Below, in pieces: positions 1 through 7,662 of a stretch of DNA of 64,000 bases (the first letter of the stretch is position 1; each line of letters opens with the position of its first letter). The notes under the pieces are model-generated. The model was not told the DNA's origin. It saw nothing but the letters and a program-made list of their open reading frames with translations, and made no database searches. The stretch is from assembly GCF_029323795.1 (NCBI RefSeq), contig NZ_CP119758.1, positions 1,302,001 through 1,366,000 on the forward strand. The letters are read 5' to 3'. The position numbers and the translations under genes were made by a program. The stretch comes from Zobellia alginiliquefaciens (GTDB lineage: Bacteria > Bacteroidota > Bacteroidia > Flavobacteriales > Flavobacteriaceae).

Positions 1-305
1 GAAGCGATATTCAGGCAAAAATGGAAGCAATGGTTACCCTTGGTGTACCGTACACAGATGAAGATATTGCAAATGCCGAAGCCTCCATGGATGCACAAGC
101 CGAGCAAATTGAGAAAAACTTGTATACCGATCCGGACTTTGCAAAAAACTATGAAGCTGATAAAACGTATGCAGCAGAAAACGGCGAAGAGTTCGTAGAA
201 ATGAGAGACCGAGAAATTGTATCCTTAATTGCATATCTACAACGTTTGGGAACAGACATTAAGGTAAAGGAAACAGGTGAACTATTATCAGATAACAAAA
301 ACTAA
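1..305 (+). CDS. ccoO: cbb3-type cytochrome c oxidase subunit II (CcoO or C-terminal part of a CcoNO fusion), partial
   Basis: This is the 3' end of a gene that begins before the window; the reading frame is open from base 3. The visible tail ends with the segment RDREIVSLIAYLQRLGTDIK, the usual C-terminal helix of CcoO, the membrane-anchored monohaem cytochrome c subunit of cbb3 oxidase. In many Bacteroidota CcoN and CcoO are fused, so this may be the end of a fusion; the window cannot decide. The haem-binding CxxCH site is not in the visible part. ccoQ starts 5 bases after the stop, so the gene belongs to the operon that follows. The role is respiration with high oxygen affinity at the inner membrane. 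Confidence 0.88.
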   Translation, partial: SDIQAKMEAMVTLGVPYTDEDIANAEASMDAQAEQIEKNLYTDPDFAKNYEADKTYAAENGEEFVEMRDREIVSLIAYLQRLGTDIKVKETGELLSDNKN

Positions 306-310
306 ACATC

Positions 311-502
311 ATGTTCAAATTTGTAAAAGGTTACATGGAAACTATAGATGGTGTAGCAACCTACCCCATGATATCATTACTCATCTTTTTTGTGTTCTTC
401 ACATTGCTGTTCTGGTGGGTAATTACGGCATCAAAATCTTATATAAAAGAAGTTAGTGAATTGCCTTTGGAAGAAGATAACCAACAAAACCTAGACCTAT
501 GA
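311..502 (+). CDS. ccoQ: CcoQ-like small membrane subunit of cbb3 oxidase
   Basis: A 63-residue protein with one hydrophobic membrane segment (about residues 20-42, rich in F, L and W) followed by a short acidic tail. Size, topology and position between ccoO and ccoP match CcoQ/FixQ, the small subunit that stabilises the cbb3 complex. Its last codons overlap the ccoP start by 4 bases (ATGA), which indicates translational coupling. Sequence conservation in this family is low, so the name rests mainly on context. Confidence 0.8.
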   Translation: MFKFVKGYMETIDGVATYPMISLLIFFVFFTLLFWWVITASKSYIKEVSELPLEEDNQQNLDL

Positions 503-1452
503 AAAATACATCAACCTGGTGGATTAAAATACCGCTGATTTTCTTTTTAATATTCGGTTTAACGGAGTTCTTCGTTGACTCGGGAGAGTTGCCAGCCTTT
601 ATAAAGTACCCAATGGTACAGGTATTTCTTGTGTTCATATTGTTTCTGCTCATTATCATTGCAATAATTACCAGAGCTATTGAAACCGTTATGTTCCAAA
701 CCTTATCAAAAGAAGGGAAAGAGCGTTACCTGGAAAAAAAGAACAAAACATTTGAATGGAAATGGGGAGAAAGAATGTATCAAAAAATGCTTGGCTCCAA
801 ACCCATTGAAGAAGAAAGCGAAATCATCCTTGACCATAATTATGACGGCATACGCGAACTGGATAACAATTTGCCGCCGTGGTGGGTATATCTTTTCTAT
901 GCATCCATTGTTTTTGGTGTAGTTTACCTATTACGTTTTCACGTATTTAATGACTATACCCAAGACGAAGAATATGAGCAAGAAGTAGCTGCTGCTCAGA
1001 TTGAGATTGAAGAATACAAGAAAACTGCCAAAGGTCTTGTTGATGCCAATACGGTAGAACTGCTTACCGATGCATCGGATATTAGTGCCGGTAAAGTCAT
1101 ATTTGAGAGCAATTGTGTGGCTTGTCATATGGCAGACGGTGGCGGTGGTATTGGTCCTAACCTTACCGACCAAAACTGGATTCTAGGTGGAGGTATCAAA
1201 AATGTTTTTCATACGATTTCTGAAGGTGGTCGTGACGGTAAAGGTATGATTGCCTGGAAACAAAACTTAAAACCTGCCGAGATTGCACAGGTAGCGAGTT
1301 ATGTACTAAGTTTTCAAGGCACTACACCCGCTAATCCGAAAGCGCCAGAAGGCGATATTTGGGTTGACCCCAATGCTCCGGAACAATCTGCTCCGGCCCT
1401 TGAAACCCATATTGAACAGGAGATAGACTCTACATCCGTTTCCATGAACTGA
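499..1452 (+). CDS. ccoP: cbb3-type cytochrome c oxidase subunit III (CcoP), mono-haem form
   Basis: A 317-residue membrane-bound cytochrome c that passes electrons into the cbb3 oxidase. There are two N-terminal hydrophobic segments (about residues 8-25 and 36-56) and a third at about 130-150, after the FixP N-domain signature NLPPWWVY. The C-terminal cytochrome domain has one haem c motif, CVACH, with Cys206, Cys209 and His210; Met residues further on could be the sixth ligand. Proteobacterial CcoP carries two haem motifs, and only one is present here. A Pro/Glu-rich tail follows the haem domain. The start overlaps ccoQ by 4 bases. Confidence 0.92.
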   Translation: MKNTSTWWIKIPLIFFLIFGLTEFFVDSGELPAFIKYPMVQVFLVFILFLLIIIAIITRAIETVMFQTLSKEGKERYLEKKNKTFEWKWGERMYQKMLGSKPIEEESEIILDHNYDGIRELDNNLPPWWVYLFYASIVFGVVYLLRFHVFNDYTQDEEYEQEVAAAQIEIEEYKKTAKGLVDANTVELLTDASDISAGKVIFESNCVACHMADGGGGIGPNLTDQNWILGGGIKNVFHTISEGGRDGKGMIAWKQNLKPAEIAQVASYVLSFQGTTPANPKAPEGDIWVDPNAPEQSAPALETHIEQEIDSTSVSMN

Positions 1453-1496
1453 ATTGAGCGAAGGAAATCCTTCACTAGCCGATAAATAGAATTAAA

Positions 1497-2915
1497 ATGG
1501 CACAAGATCAAGATAACTTTAGGGATTCCATCGGCACCATTAAAGAAGATGGAAAACGGGCCTGGGTATATCCTAAAAAACCTAGCGGCAAATTTTACAA
1601 ATACCGTAAACATGTTAGCTATGTACTCTTGGCGTTCCTGATTTTATCGCCTTTTATCAAAATAAACGGCAATCAGTTTTTAATGTTCAATGTGTTGGAA
1701 AGACGTTTCAACATCTTTGGTTTTCCATTTTACCCGCAAGATTTCCACCTATTTGTGATCTCTATGATCATTGGGGTAGTTTTCATTGCCTTATTTACCG
1801 TTGCTTTTGGACGTATTTTCTGCGGATGGATGTGTCCACAGACCATCTTTATGGAAATGGTTTTTCGTAGGATAGAATATTGGATAGATGGTGACCGTGG
1901 CGCCCAAATGCGATTGGACCGGCAAGAATGGAATGCCGAGAAAATTAGAAAACGGGTACTAAAATGGTTCATTTTTTTCATCATATCATTTATTATAGCC
2001 AATGTTTTTCTTGCGTACTTAATCGGCAGCGACCGTCTTATTCAATATATCACGGACGGACCGGCACAGCACATAAGCACCATGGTGTCGCTACTTATAT
2101 TTACTGCGGTATTCTATTTTGTTTTTGCATGGTTTAGAGAACAGGTATGCATTATTGCCTGCCCTTACGGTCGTATGCAAGGGGTTTTACTTGATAATAA
2201 ATCGATTGTAGTTGCCTATGACCATAAACGTGGTGAAGCCGAAAACGGCCGAAAAAAATGGCGTAAGAATGAAGACCGTGAGGCTTTAGGCCATGGGGAT
2301 TGTATTGATTGTTTTCAGTGTGTAAACGTTTGCCCAACAGGTATAGATATTAGAAATGGAACACAGTTGGAATGTGTTAACTGTACCGCTTGTATTGATG
2401 AGTGCGATACCATTATGGAAAAAGTAAACCTACCAAAAGGTTTGATCCGTTACGCTAGTGAAGATGAAATCACCAAAAAAGAAAAATTCAAGTTTACACC
2501 ACGTTTAAAAGGGTATACCGCAGTTCTTGTCATTTTAACCGGAGTGCTTATTGGTATGATGTTCTTAAGAAATGACCTTGAAGCAAATATTCTAAGGTTA
2601 CCAGGGCAGCTCTACGAGCACAAAGAAGGAAACATAATTAGCAATGTATACACGTACAAGCTATTGAATAAAACCACAAAAACCGTAGAAGATGTTCACT
2701 TCAAATTATTATCCCCCAAAGGGGAAATAAAACTGGTACGCCATGAAAATTTTGATGTGCAACCCGAAGCTCTGGCTGAAGGCACTTTGTTCATAGAAAT
2801 TAATGCATCTGCCTTGAGTGGCGATAAAAATAACCTGAAAATTGGGGTGTACAGCAATGATAAATTAATAGAGACCACTACGGCCCGCTTTTTAGCTCCA
2901 CGTAGTTACAAATAA
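1497..2915 (+). CDS. ccoG: CcoG/RdxA-type membrane ferredoxin for cbb3 oxidase maturation
   Basis: A 472-residue membrane-bound 4Fe-4S protein of the CcoG (FixG/RdxA) family, which acts in copper handling during cbb3 oxidase assembly. It has N-terminal membrane segments, a CGWMCPQ motif and a CIIACPYGR motif in the NosR/NapH-like part. Next comes a two-cluster ferredoxin region starting CIDCFQCVNVCP and continuing CVNCTACIDEC (about residues 267-303). A further membrane segment lies near residue 345, and the C-terminal part is an Ig-like periplasmic domain. Length and motif order are typical. The gene lies 44 bases after ccoP and 17 bases before ccoH. Confidence 0.93.
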   Translation: MAQDQDNFRDSIGTIKEDGKRAWVYPKKPSGKFYKYRKHVSYVLLAFLILSPFIKINGNQFLMFNVLERRFNIFGFPFYPQDFHLFVISMIIGVVFIALFTVAFGRIFCGWMCPQTIFMEMVFRRIEYWIDGDRGAQMRLDRQEWNAEKIRKRVLKWFIFFIISFIIANVFLAYLIGSDRLIQYITDGPAQHISTMVSLLIFTAVFYFVFAWFREQVCIIACPYGRMQGVLLDNKSIVVAYDHKRGEAENGRKKWRKNEDREALGHGDCIDCFQCVNVCPTGIDIRNGTQLECVNCTACIDECDTIMEKVNLPKGLIRYASEDEITKKEKFKFTPRLKGYTAVLVILTGVLIGMMFLRNDLEANILRLPGQLYEHKEGNIISNVYTYKLLNKTTKTVEDVHFKLLSPKGEIKLVRHENFDVQPEALAEGTLFIEINASALSGDKNNLKIGVYSNDKLIETTTARFLAPRSYK

Positions 2916-2932
2916 AATTAAAATAAAAAGTC

Positions 2933-3379
2933 ATGAAAATAAATTGGGGTACAGGTATCGTCATAGCTATCATCGCATTTATCAGTTTTATCATGTTTTT
3001 TGTGGTCAAGATGACTACCAGCCATAATGCCAATCATGATTTGGTCACCGAAGAGTATTATAAGGCAGAACTGGGTTACCAGAAAGAAATAGATGCGGAG
3101 CAAAATGCCATTGACTCCCATGAACAAATTCAATTGGAAAAAACCGCTGACGGATTGTTGGTGATATTTCCTGAAACATATTCAAACACTACAGTATCCG
3201 GTATTGTATCCCTTTACAGACCGTCCAATAAGCACTTGGATTTTGACTTACCCATTAGTCTGTCCAATTCACATTTGCTCATACCTGACAAACGCTTGTT
3301 GGATGGTCGCTGGGATATAAAAGTTACTTGGAAACACCAAGGAAAGGATTTTCAATACAAAGAGAGTATAACCTTTTAA
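2933..3379 (+). CDS. ccoH: CcoH/FixH family cbb3 assembly protein
   Basis: A 148-residue protein with one N-terminal membrane segment (about residues 6-27) and a periplasmic beta-rich domain. The segment NHDLVTEEYYKAELGYQ is characteristic of FixH, and the C-terminal half (starting near GIVSLYRPSNK) is the usual FixH domain. CcoH is needed for stable assembly of the cbb3 complex. The gene follows ccoG by 17 bases and is followed within 7 bases by a TauE/SafE-like protein, the standard order in Bacteroidota. Confidence 0.9.
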   Translation: MKINWGTGIVIAIIAFISFIMFFVVKMTTSHNANHDLVTEEYYKAELGYQKEIDAEQNAIDSHEQIQLEKTADGLLVIFPETYSNTTVSGIVSLYRPSNKHLDFDLPISLSNSHLLIPDKRLLDGRWDIKVTWKHQGKDFQYKESITF

Positions 3380-3386
3380 TGAAAAA

Positions 3387-4091
3387 ATGATTCTATCTGC
3401 ACTCATATTAGGCCTTATGGGAAGCTTGCATTGCGTGGGTATGTGTGGGCCCATTGCCTTTATGCTTCCGGTAGATAGAACAAATAACTATAAGAAATTC
3501 GGTCAAATATTTATTTATCACTTTGGACGCTTGTTGGCCTACGGAATCATAGGTTTAATTTTTGGGTTTGTAGGTAAGGGGCTCTCTATTTTTGGTGCGC
3601 AACAGAAACTCTCTATTTTCATTGGCATTCTAATGATTTTGATTGTCTTGATTCCCTATAAAACCTTTAACCAATACAATTTATCAAAACCCATATACAA
3701 AGTCATATCAAAAGTAAAAAATCAACTAGGTAAAGAACTCAAAAAAAAATCACCGGACACCTTTTTAACCATAGGGTTCCTCAACGGATTTCTACCTTGC
3801 GGATTGGTCTACATGGCACTTTTTGGTGCTATAGCCATGGGAAATGCTATACAAGGTAGCCTTTATATGATGTTGTTTGGGCTAGGCACTATTCCACTAA
3901 TGACAACGGCAATCTATTTTAGCGGTTTATTAAAAGGCGGCCTACGCCAAAAAGTGCAAAAGGCCATTCCCCTTTTTGTGGCTGTCATTGGTTTGCTTTT
4001 TATATTGAGAGGCCTCGGTCTGGGTATTCCGTATGTATCACCAGCTCCTCTTACCGAGTTAGCTTCAAGTGCTATGGAATGCCATAACTAA
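3387..4091 (+). CDS. sulfite exporter TauE/SafE-like (DsbD_2-type) membrane protein of the cbb3 operon
   Basis: A 234-residue polytopic membrane protein with about six hydrophobic segments. It starts with GLMGSLHCVGMCGPIAFML, the signature of the UreH/DsbD_2-type 'sulfite exporter' family. A second conserved Cys segment, LNGFLPCGLVYMALFGA, lies near residue 135. Proteins of this family sit after ccoGH in most Bacteroidota and are thought to work in copper or haem delivery to cbb3 oxidase; sulfite export is only an inherited label. The start ATG lies 7 bases after the ccoH stop, so this is the last gene of the operon. Confidence 0.88.
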   Translation: MILSALILGLMGSLHCVGMCGPIAFMLPVDRTNNYKKFGQIFIYHFGRLLAYGIIGLIFGFVGKGLSIFGAQQKLSIFIGILMILIVLIPYKTFNQYNLSKPIYKVISKVKNQLGKELKKKSPDTFLTIGFLNGFLPCGLVYMALFGAIAMGNAIQGSLYMMLFGLGTIPLMTTAIYFSGLLKGGLRQKVQKAIPLFVAVIGLLFILRGLGLGIPYVSPAPLTELASSAMECHN

Positions 4092-4112
4092 ACGTTATAT
4101 CAAATCTTTACC

Positions 4113-4196
4113 ATGAAAACATTACCCAACGAAATTGTACTTCGCCCTAGGTTTCAGTTAGATGTAGGCAAAACTTACGAACGCTTTAAGAACTAA
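4113..4196 (+). pseudogene. 27-codon remnant of an EIVLRPRF-type protein N-terminus
   Basis: A short open frame reading MKTLPNEIVLRPRF, ending after 27 codons at TAA. The EIVLRPRF start recalls the N-terminus of a family of small START-like or membrane-tailed hypothetical proteins common in Flavobacteriaceae, from memory only. The rest of such a protein is missing, because the globin gene begins 25 bases later. It is best read as a deletion remnant; a genuine 27-residue peptide cannot be excluded. Confidence 0.35.
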
Positions 4197-4220
4197 GGCT
4201 AATAGTCTATTTTTGATACG

Positions 4221-4613
4221 ATGGAGAAAAAGGAAATTAAAACCCGAGACGATGTACAACTACTGGTTGAAACCTTCTATGGGAAAATACGGAAAGATGA
4301 AACCTTAGGGCCTATTTTCAATGGAATTGTTACCGACTGGCCTTCGCATTTGAAATTACTAACTGATTTCTGGGAAACCCAACTTTTTCTACAGCGCAAA
4401 TACAATGGCAACCCCGTTACCGCCCATCAAGAAGTAGACGACAAAACCAATGGCACCATAACTTCCGAACATTTCGGAATCTGGTTGAATCACTGGTTTG
4501 CCACCTTAGATGAATTTTTTGAAGGTGAAAGGGCTTGGATTGCCAAGAACAGAGCCCAAAAAATGAGTACTATGCTTTTTATCCAAATGTATCAGCACCG
4601 TGCAAGGGAATAA
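4221..4613 (+). CDS. group III truncated haemoglobin
   Basis: A 130-residue globin of the truncated group III type. The N-terminal segment LLVETFYGKIRKDETLGPIF and the proximal-His segment SEHFGIWLNHWF (His84) fit the family, as does the RA..MS.MLF C-terminal helix. These proteins bind oxygen or nitric oxide in the cytoplasm and are common in microaerobic bacteria. Its place next to the cbb3 operon, together with a low-oxygen hemN nearby, suggests a part in oxygen or NO handling. The 3' end overlaps the convergent PNPOx-like gene by 35 bases. Confidence 0.9.
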   Translation: MEKKEIKTRDDVQLLVETFYGKIRKDETLGPIFNGIVTDWPSHLKLLTDFWETQLFLQRKYNGNPVTAHQEVDDKTNGTITSEHFGIWLNHWFATLDEFFEGERAWIAKNRAQKMSTMLFIQMYQHRARE

Positions 4614-5091
4614 CATCTACCTCTTCATCTGTAACCCTATATTTTCCTATTATATCCGATATGTGAATACAATATACCACAGGTGCAGTTTCAGACTCCA
4701 TTTTACTTGAAAAGTCTTTGATATAATCAACCTTTGCCCCCTCCACACGCTTTAAAAAGTCTTGAACTCCATTCGCAAAGGTGTGCAGATATTTTTTGGC
4801 CGTAGCTCCTTTAAGTTCTTCAAACGTACCGTTGACCATTACCGAACGCCAGTTATGAATTGCTGTCACTTCTTCAACCTGAAGTGCCACTTCTGAATAC
4901 CTTCGCATTGACTCAACTTTATGTCCTTCTCCCGAGTAACTGATAAGACATTTATTCTCTTTATCATAGTAATAGGTCACCGGAACAATAAAGGGACTTT
5001 TACCCGCAATATAGGCCAAGTGACCTATACAATGGTTACTTAAAAACTTTATACAATCATCCTGGGTCATACTTCTTGTTTCATTTTCCAT
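4579..5091 (-). CDS. pyridoxamine 5'-phosphate oxidase-like FMN-binding split-barrel protein
   Basis: A 170-residue protein of the FMN-binding split beta-barrel group. The segment HCIGHLAYIAGKSPFIVPVT near residue 20-40 is typical of the small PNPOx-related (NimA/HugZ-like) proteins, and SYSGEGHKVESMRRYSEVAL follows as the second FMN-contact region. The exact substrate cannot be told; it is not a full PdxH. The start ATG is preceded at close distance by the purine-rich AGGAG in the minus direction. It converges on and overlaps the globin gene by 35 bases at the 3' ends. Confidence 0.85.
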   Translation of the reverse strand: MENETRSMTQDDCIKFLSNHCIGHLAYIAGKSPFIVPVTYYYDKENKCLISYSGEGHKVESMRRYSEVALQVEEVTAIHNWRSVMVNGTFEELKGATAKKYLHTFANGVQDFLKRVEGAKVDYIKDFSSKMESETAPVVYCIHISDIIGKYRVTDEEVDVIPLHGADTFG

Positions 5092-5176
5092 CTCCTAATG
5101 TTTTAATTATTTGAACAAGTATTCCATATTTCTTGTCCTATGAAATAAATATACCTACCAGAGCTAAGAAGTAATA

Positions 5177-5188
5177 TGACAATTATCA
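5177..5188 (-). promoter_or_regulatory. weak FNR/CRP-like palindrome upstream of the PNPOx-like gene
   Basis: The sequence TGACAATTATCA differs by one base from the TGAT-N4-ATCA pattern of FNR/CRP-family sites. It lies about 86 bases before the start of the divergent PNPOx-like gene. No clear -7 element was found between them, so this is only a candidate. Confidence 0.25.
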
Positions 5189-5353
5189 TGTTTACCTACT
5201 GAATAACAAACATTTAACCGAATCCTTTCAAAAAACAAGAAAAATTGAATGCTATTTTGAAAAAAGACCGACCATGGCTATTATTTGCAGCACAATCCGC
5301 AATTGTCTAAATTCCCCTTTCCAAACCATCTAATTGCAAAATCTCAATAGTTT

Positions 5354-6745
5354 ATGAAACAAAACAGTTCCCGTAGAAGCTTTATTAGAAAAGCGGCTCT
5401 AAGTTCCGCGGCTATTTCCTCGGCTCCCTTTATTTTATCAGCTTCTAAAAATGAAAATATCCTCATGCAGCGGGAATACGAGAACCACGTATTCACTTCA
5501 AACGACCGAATAAACCTTGCCCTCATAGGCACAGGTATTCAAGGTATTTTTGACACACAGGCCGCTCTTACCGTAGACGGCATACAGCTTGTTGCGGCAT
5601 GTGACCTTTATACGGGAAGATTGGAACGTGCCAAAGAACTTTGGGGCGAAGACCTATTCACCACACGCGATTATAGGGAAATCTTAAACAGAAAAGATAT
5701 AGATGCCGTTATCATTGCCACCCCAGACCACTGGCACAAACAAATAGTTATTGATGCCCTTAAGGCAGGCAAGCATGTATATTGCGAAAAACCCATGGTA
5801 CAACAATGGCAAGAGGGCCAAGATATAATTTTAGCCCAAAAAGCTTCAGGAAAAATATGTCAAATAGGTAGCCAAGGAATGTCTTCCCTAGGTAATGAAA
5901 AGGCAAAACAATTGTATAGCGATGGTGCTATTGGAGACATCGTTATGCTGGATTTCTACAACGACCGTTACTCGGCAGAAGGTGCTTGGCAATACCCTAT
6001 TCCTCCCGATGCCGGTAAAAAAACGGTTGATTTTGATACCTTTTTAGGTAACGCACCAAAAGTTCCTTATGAGGATAAACGTTTTTTTAGATGGCGAAAT
6101 TACAAGGATTACGGCACTGGTGTAGCCGGAGATCTCTTTGTTCATGCTTTCTCAACACTAAACCATGTAATAGATTCACATGGTCCAAACCGGGCTATGG
6201 CCACAGGTGGACTTCGTTATTGGAAAGACGGGAGGGATGTACCCGATGTTAGTATTACCCTTTACGACTACCCTAAAACCGAAACCCATTCAGCGTTCAA
6301 TGCCGCGTTTAGAATTAACTTTATTGCCGGAAGCGGTGGCGGAAGTGGTTTTAAGCTAATTGGTACTGAAGGAGAGATGGAAATAGGACAAAATTCCGTT
6401 TCCCTAAAAAGGTCAAAACTTAGTCTAGTACCTGGTGGCTATTCTATGATCTCCTTTCCCGAAGCCATGCAAAAAGAGATTAGAAATGGGTATGACAAAC
6501 AAAACCTGGAAACTCGTGCATCTGCGGTAGAAACGGGAACAACAAAATGGCAGGCTCCAAAAGACTATAAAGGAGGGCATCATGATCATTTCTACAACTT
6601 TTTTACGGCGATACGCCAAAACGGAAAGATCATACAAGACCCCACCTTTGGCCTTAGAGCTGCTGGTGCAGCGTTACTGGCCAATGAAAGTTATTATAAA
6701 AACAAACCAATAAACTGGAATCCCACCGAAATGAGAATAGGATAA
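5354..6745 (+). CDS. Tat-exported Gfo/Idh/MocA family oxidoreductase
   Basis: A 463-residue NAD(P)-dependent oxidoreductase. A twin-arginine signal, SRRSFIRKAALSSA, covers residues 5-18 and is followed by a hydrophobic stretch ending near residue 30. The Rossmann fold starts at INLALIGTGIQG (about residue 53), and the catalytic EKP motif lies in GKHVYCEKPM near residue 147. The C-terminal part is the alpha/beta dimer domain, with an HHDHFYNFF segment near the end. Secreted members are frequent in Bacteroidota and may act on sugars or sugar derivatives, sometimes with a tightly bound cofactor. It stands alone between divergent and convergent genes, so its substrate is unknown. Confidence 0.9.
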   Translation: MKQNSSRRSFIRKAALSSAAISSAPFILSASKNENILMQREYENHVFTSNDRINLALIGTGIQGIFDTQAALTVDGIQLVAACDLYTGRLERAKELWGEDLFTTRDYREILNRKDIDAVIIATPDHWHKQIVIDALKAGKHVYCEKPMVQQWQEGQDIILAQKASGKICQIGSQGMSSLGNEKAKQLYSDGAIGDIVMLDFYNDRYSAEGAWQYPIPPDAGKKTVDFDTFLGNAPKVPYEDKRFFRWRNYKDYGTGVAGDLFVHAFSTLNHVIDSHGPNRAMATGGLRYWKDGRDVPDVSITLYDYPKTETHSAFNAAFRINFIAGSGGGSGFKLIGTEGEMEIGQNSVSLKRSKLSLVPGGYSMISFPEAMQKEIRNGYDKQNLETRASAVETGTTKWQAPKDYKGGHHDHFYNFFTAIRQNGKIIQDPTFGLRAAGAALLANESYYKNKPINWNPTEMRIG

Positions 6746-6754
6746 ATAACAAAA

Positions 6755-6790
6755 GAAAGGGCGGTACGCATATAACGTACCGCCCTATAG
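6755..6790 (-). terminator. intrinsic terminator hairpin between convergent genes
   Basis: A perfect 11-bp inverted repeat (AGGGCGGTACG at 6758-6768 and its complement at 6776-6786) encloses a 7-base loop. In the minus direction the stem is followed by TTTCTTTTG, so it should end the uspA transcript. It also stops the convergent oxidoreductase mRNA if it works in both directions, though the plus side lacks a T run. Confidence 0.85.
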
Positions 6791-6809
6791 TTGCGTAGTT
6801 TAAGTGCAT

Positions 6810-7631
6810 CTATATCTTAAAGGTAACCACTGGTATTTTAGAGTGGTTAACAACATCTTCGCCAATACTACCCATAAAGAAATGGGCCAAACCTTTACGG
6901 CCATGGGTAGATATACCAATGGCATCGGCACTATTGGCTTCACTATAATTTAGAACCCCACGTTCCACACTATAGTCATTATATATTTCAACTTGTAAGG
7001 CCTGATTTACTTTTCCTATAAAAGTATTTATACGCTGGTATATATCTCCCGAACTTAAGAAATCATCACCTGGAGTATTGATATAGACCAAATCCAATTC
7101 CGCTTCTAGCATATCTGAAAATGCTTTTGCTTTTTCAAAAGCCTGTGCGCTTTCTTCCCTAAAATCAGATGCAAATACAAAACGTTCAATTTTGAAATTT
7201 TCTATTTCATTTTTAATTACAATTACAGGAATTTCAGCATTTCGGACTACTTTCTCGGCATTGGAACCGATAAAAATTTCTTCAAGGCCATCAGTTCCGT
7301 GAGACCCCATAACAATAAGTTCGGCATTATGCTCTAAAGCTATTTCGTTCACTTCACTAAACACCTTGTAATGTTTAATGATAGGGGTTACTTTCAACCC
7401 TTCTAAATAGGGTTTGTTCAAAAACTCGTTAAAACGTTTCTCTGCCAGTTTAATCAAAAAAACAGTTTGCTCTGGATGAAAACCTTCCGTAGAGGTAATC
7501 ATAGCCTGATTTAATTCCAACATGTGGAGCGCCAATATTTCCGCACCATGTTTCTTAGCAAGTGAGACTGCCACTTTTAAGGCATATTCAGACTGTTGAG
7601 AAAAATCTAAGGGTACTATTATTTTTTTCAT
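6810..7631 (-). CDS. uspA: tandem-domain universal stress protein
   Basis: A 273-residue protein with two UspA domains. The first (about residues 1-140) begins KKIIVPLDFSQQSEYAL and contains the ATP-binding pattern G-x2-G-x9-G-S in GSHGTDGLEEIFIGSNA. The second domain (about 148-273) ends with STHGRKGLAHFFMGS, a partly degenerate form of the same loop. It is cytoplasmic and probably a nucleotide-binding stress protein. It lies 31 bases downstream of hemN on the same strand, so the two are probably cotranscribed and both induced under low oxygen. Confidence 0.9.
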   Translation of the reverse strand: MKKIIVPLDFSQQSEYALKVAVSLAKKHGAEILALHMLELNQAMITSTEGFHPEQTVFLIKLAEKRFNEFLNKPYLEGLKVTPIIKHYKVFSEVNEIALEHNAELIVMGSHGTDGLEEIFIGSNAEKVVRNAEIPVIVIKNEIENFKIERFVFASDFREESAQAFEKAKAFSDMLEAELDLVYINTPGDDFLSSGDIYQRINTFIGKVNQALQVEIYNDYSVERGVLNYSEANSADAIGISTHGRKGLAHFFMGSIGEDVVNHSKIPVVTFKI

Positions 7632-7662
7632 GATATATCTATTTTTAACGATTAGGGCAGTA

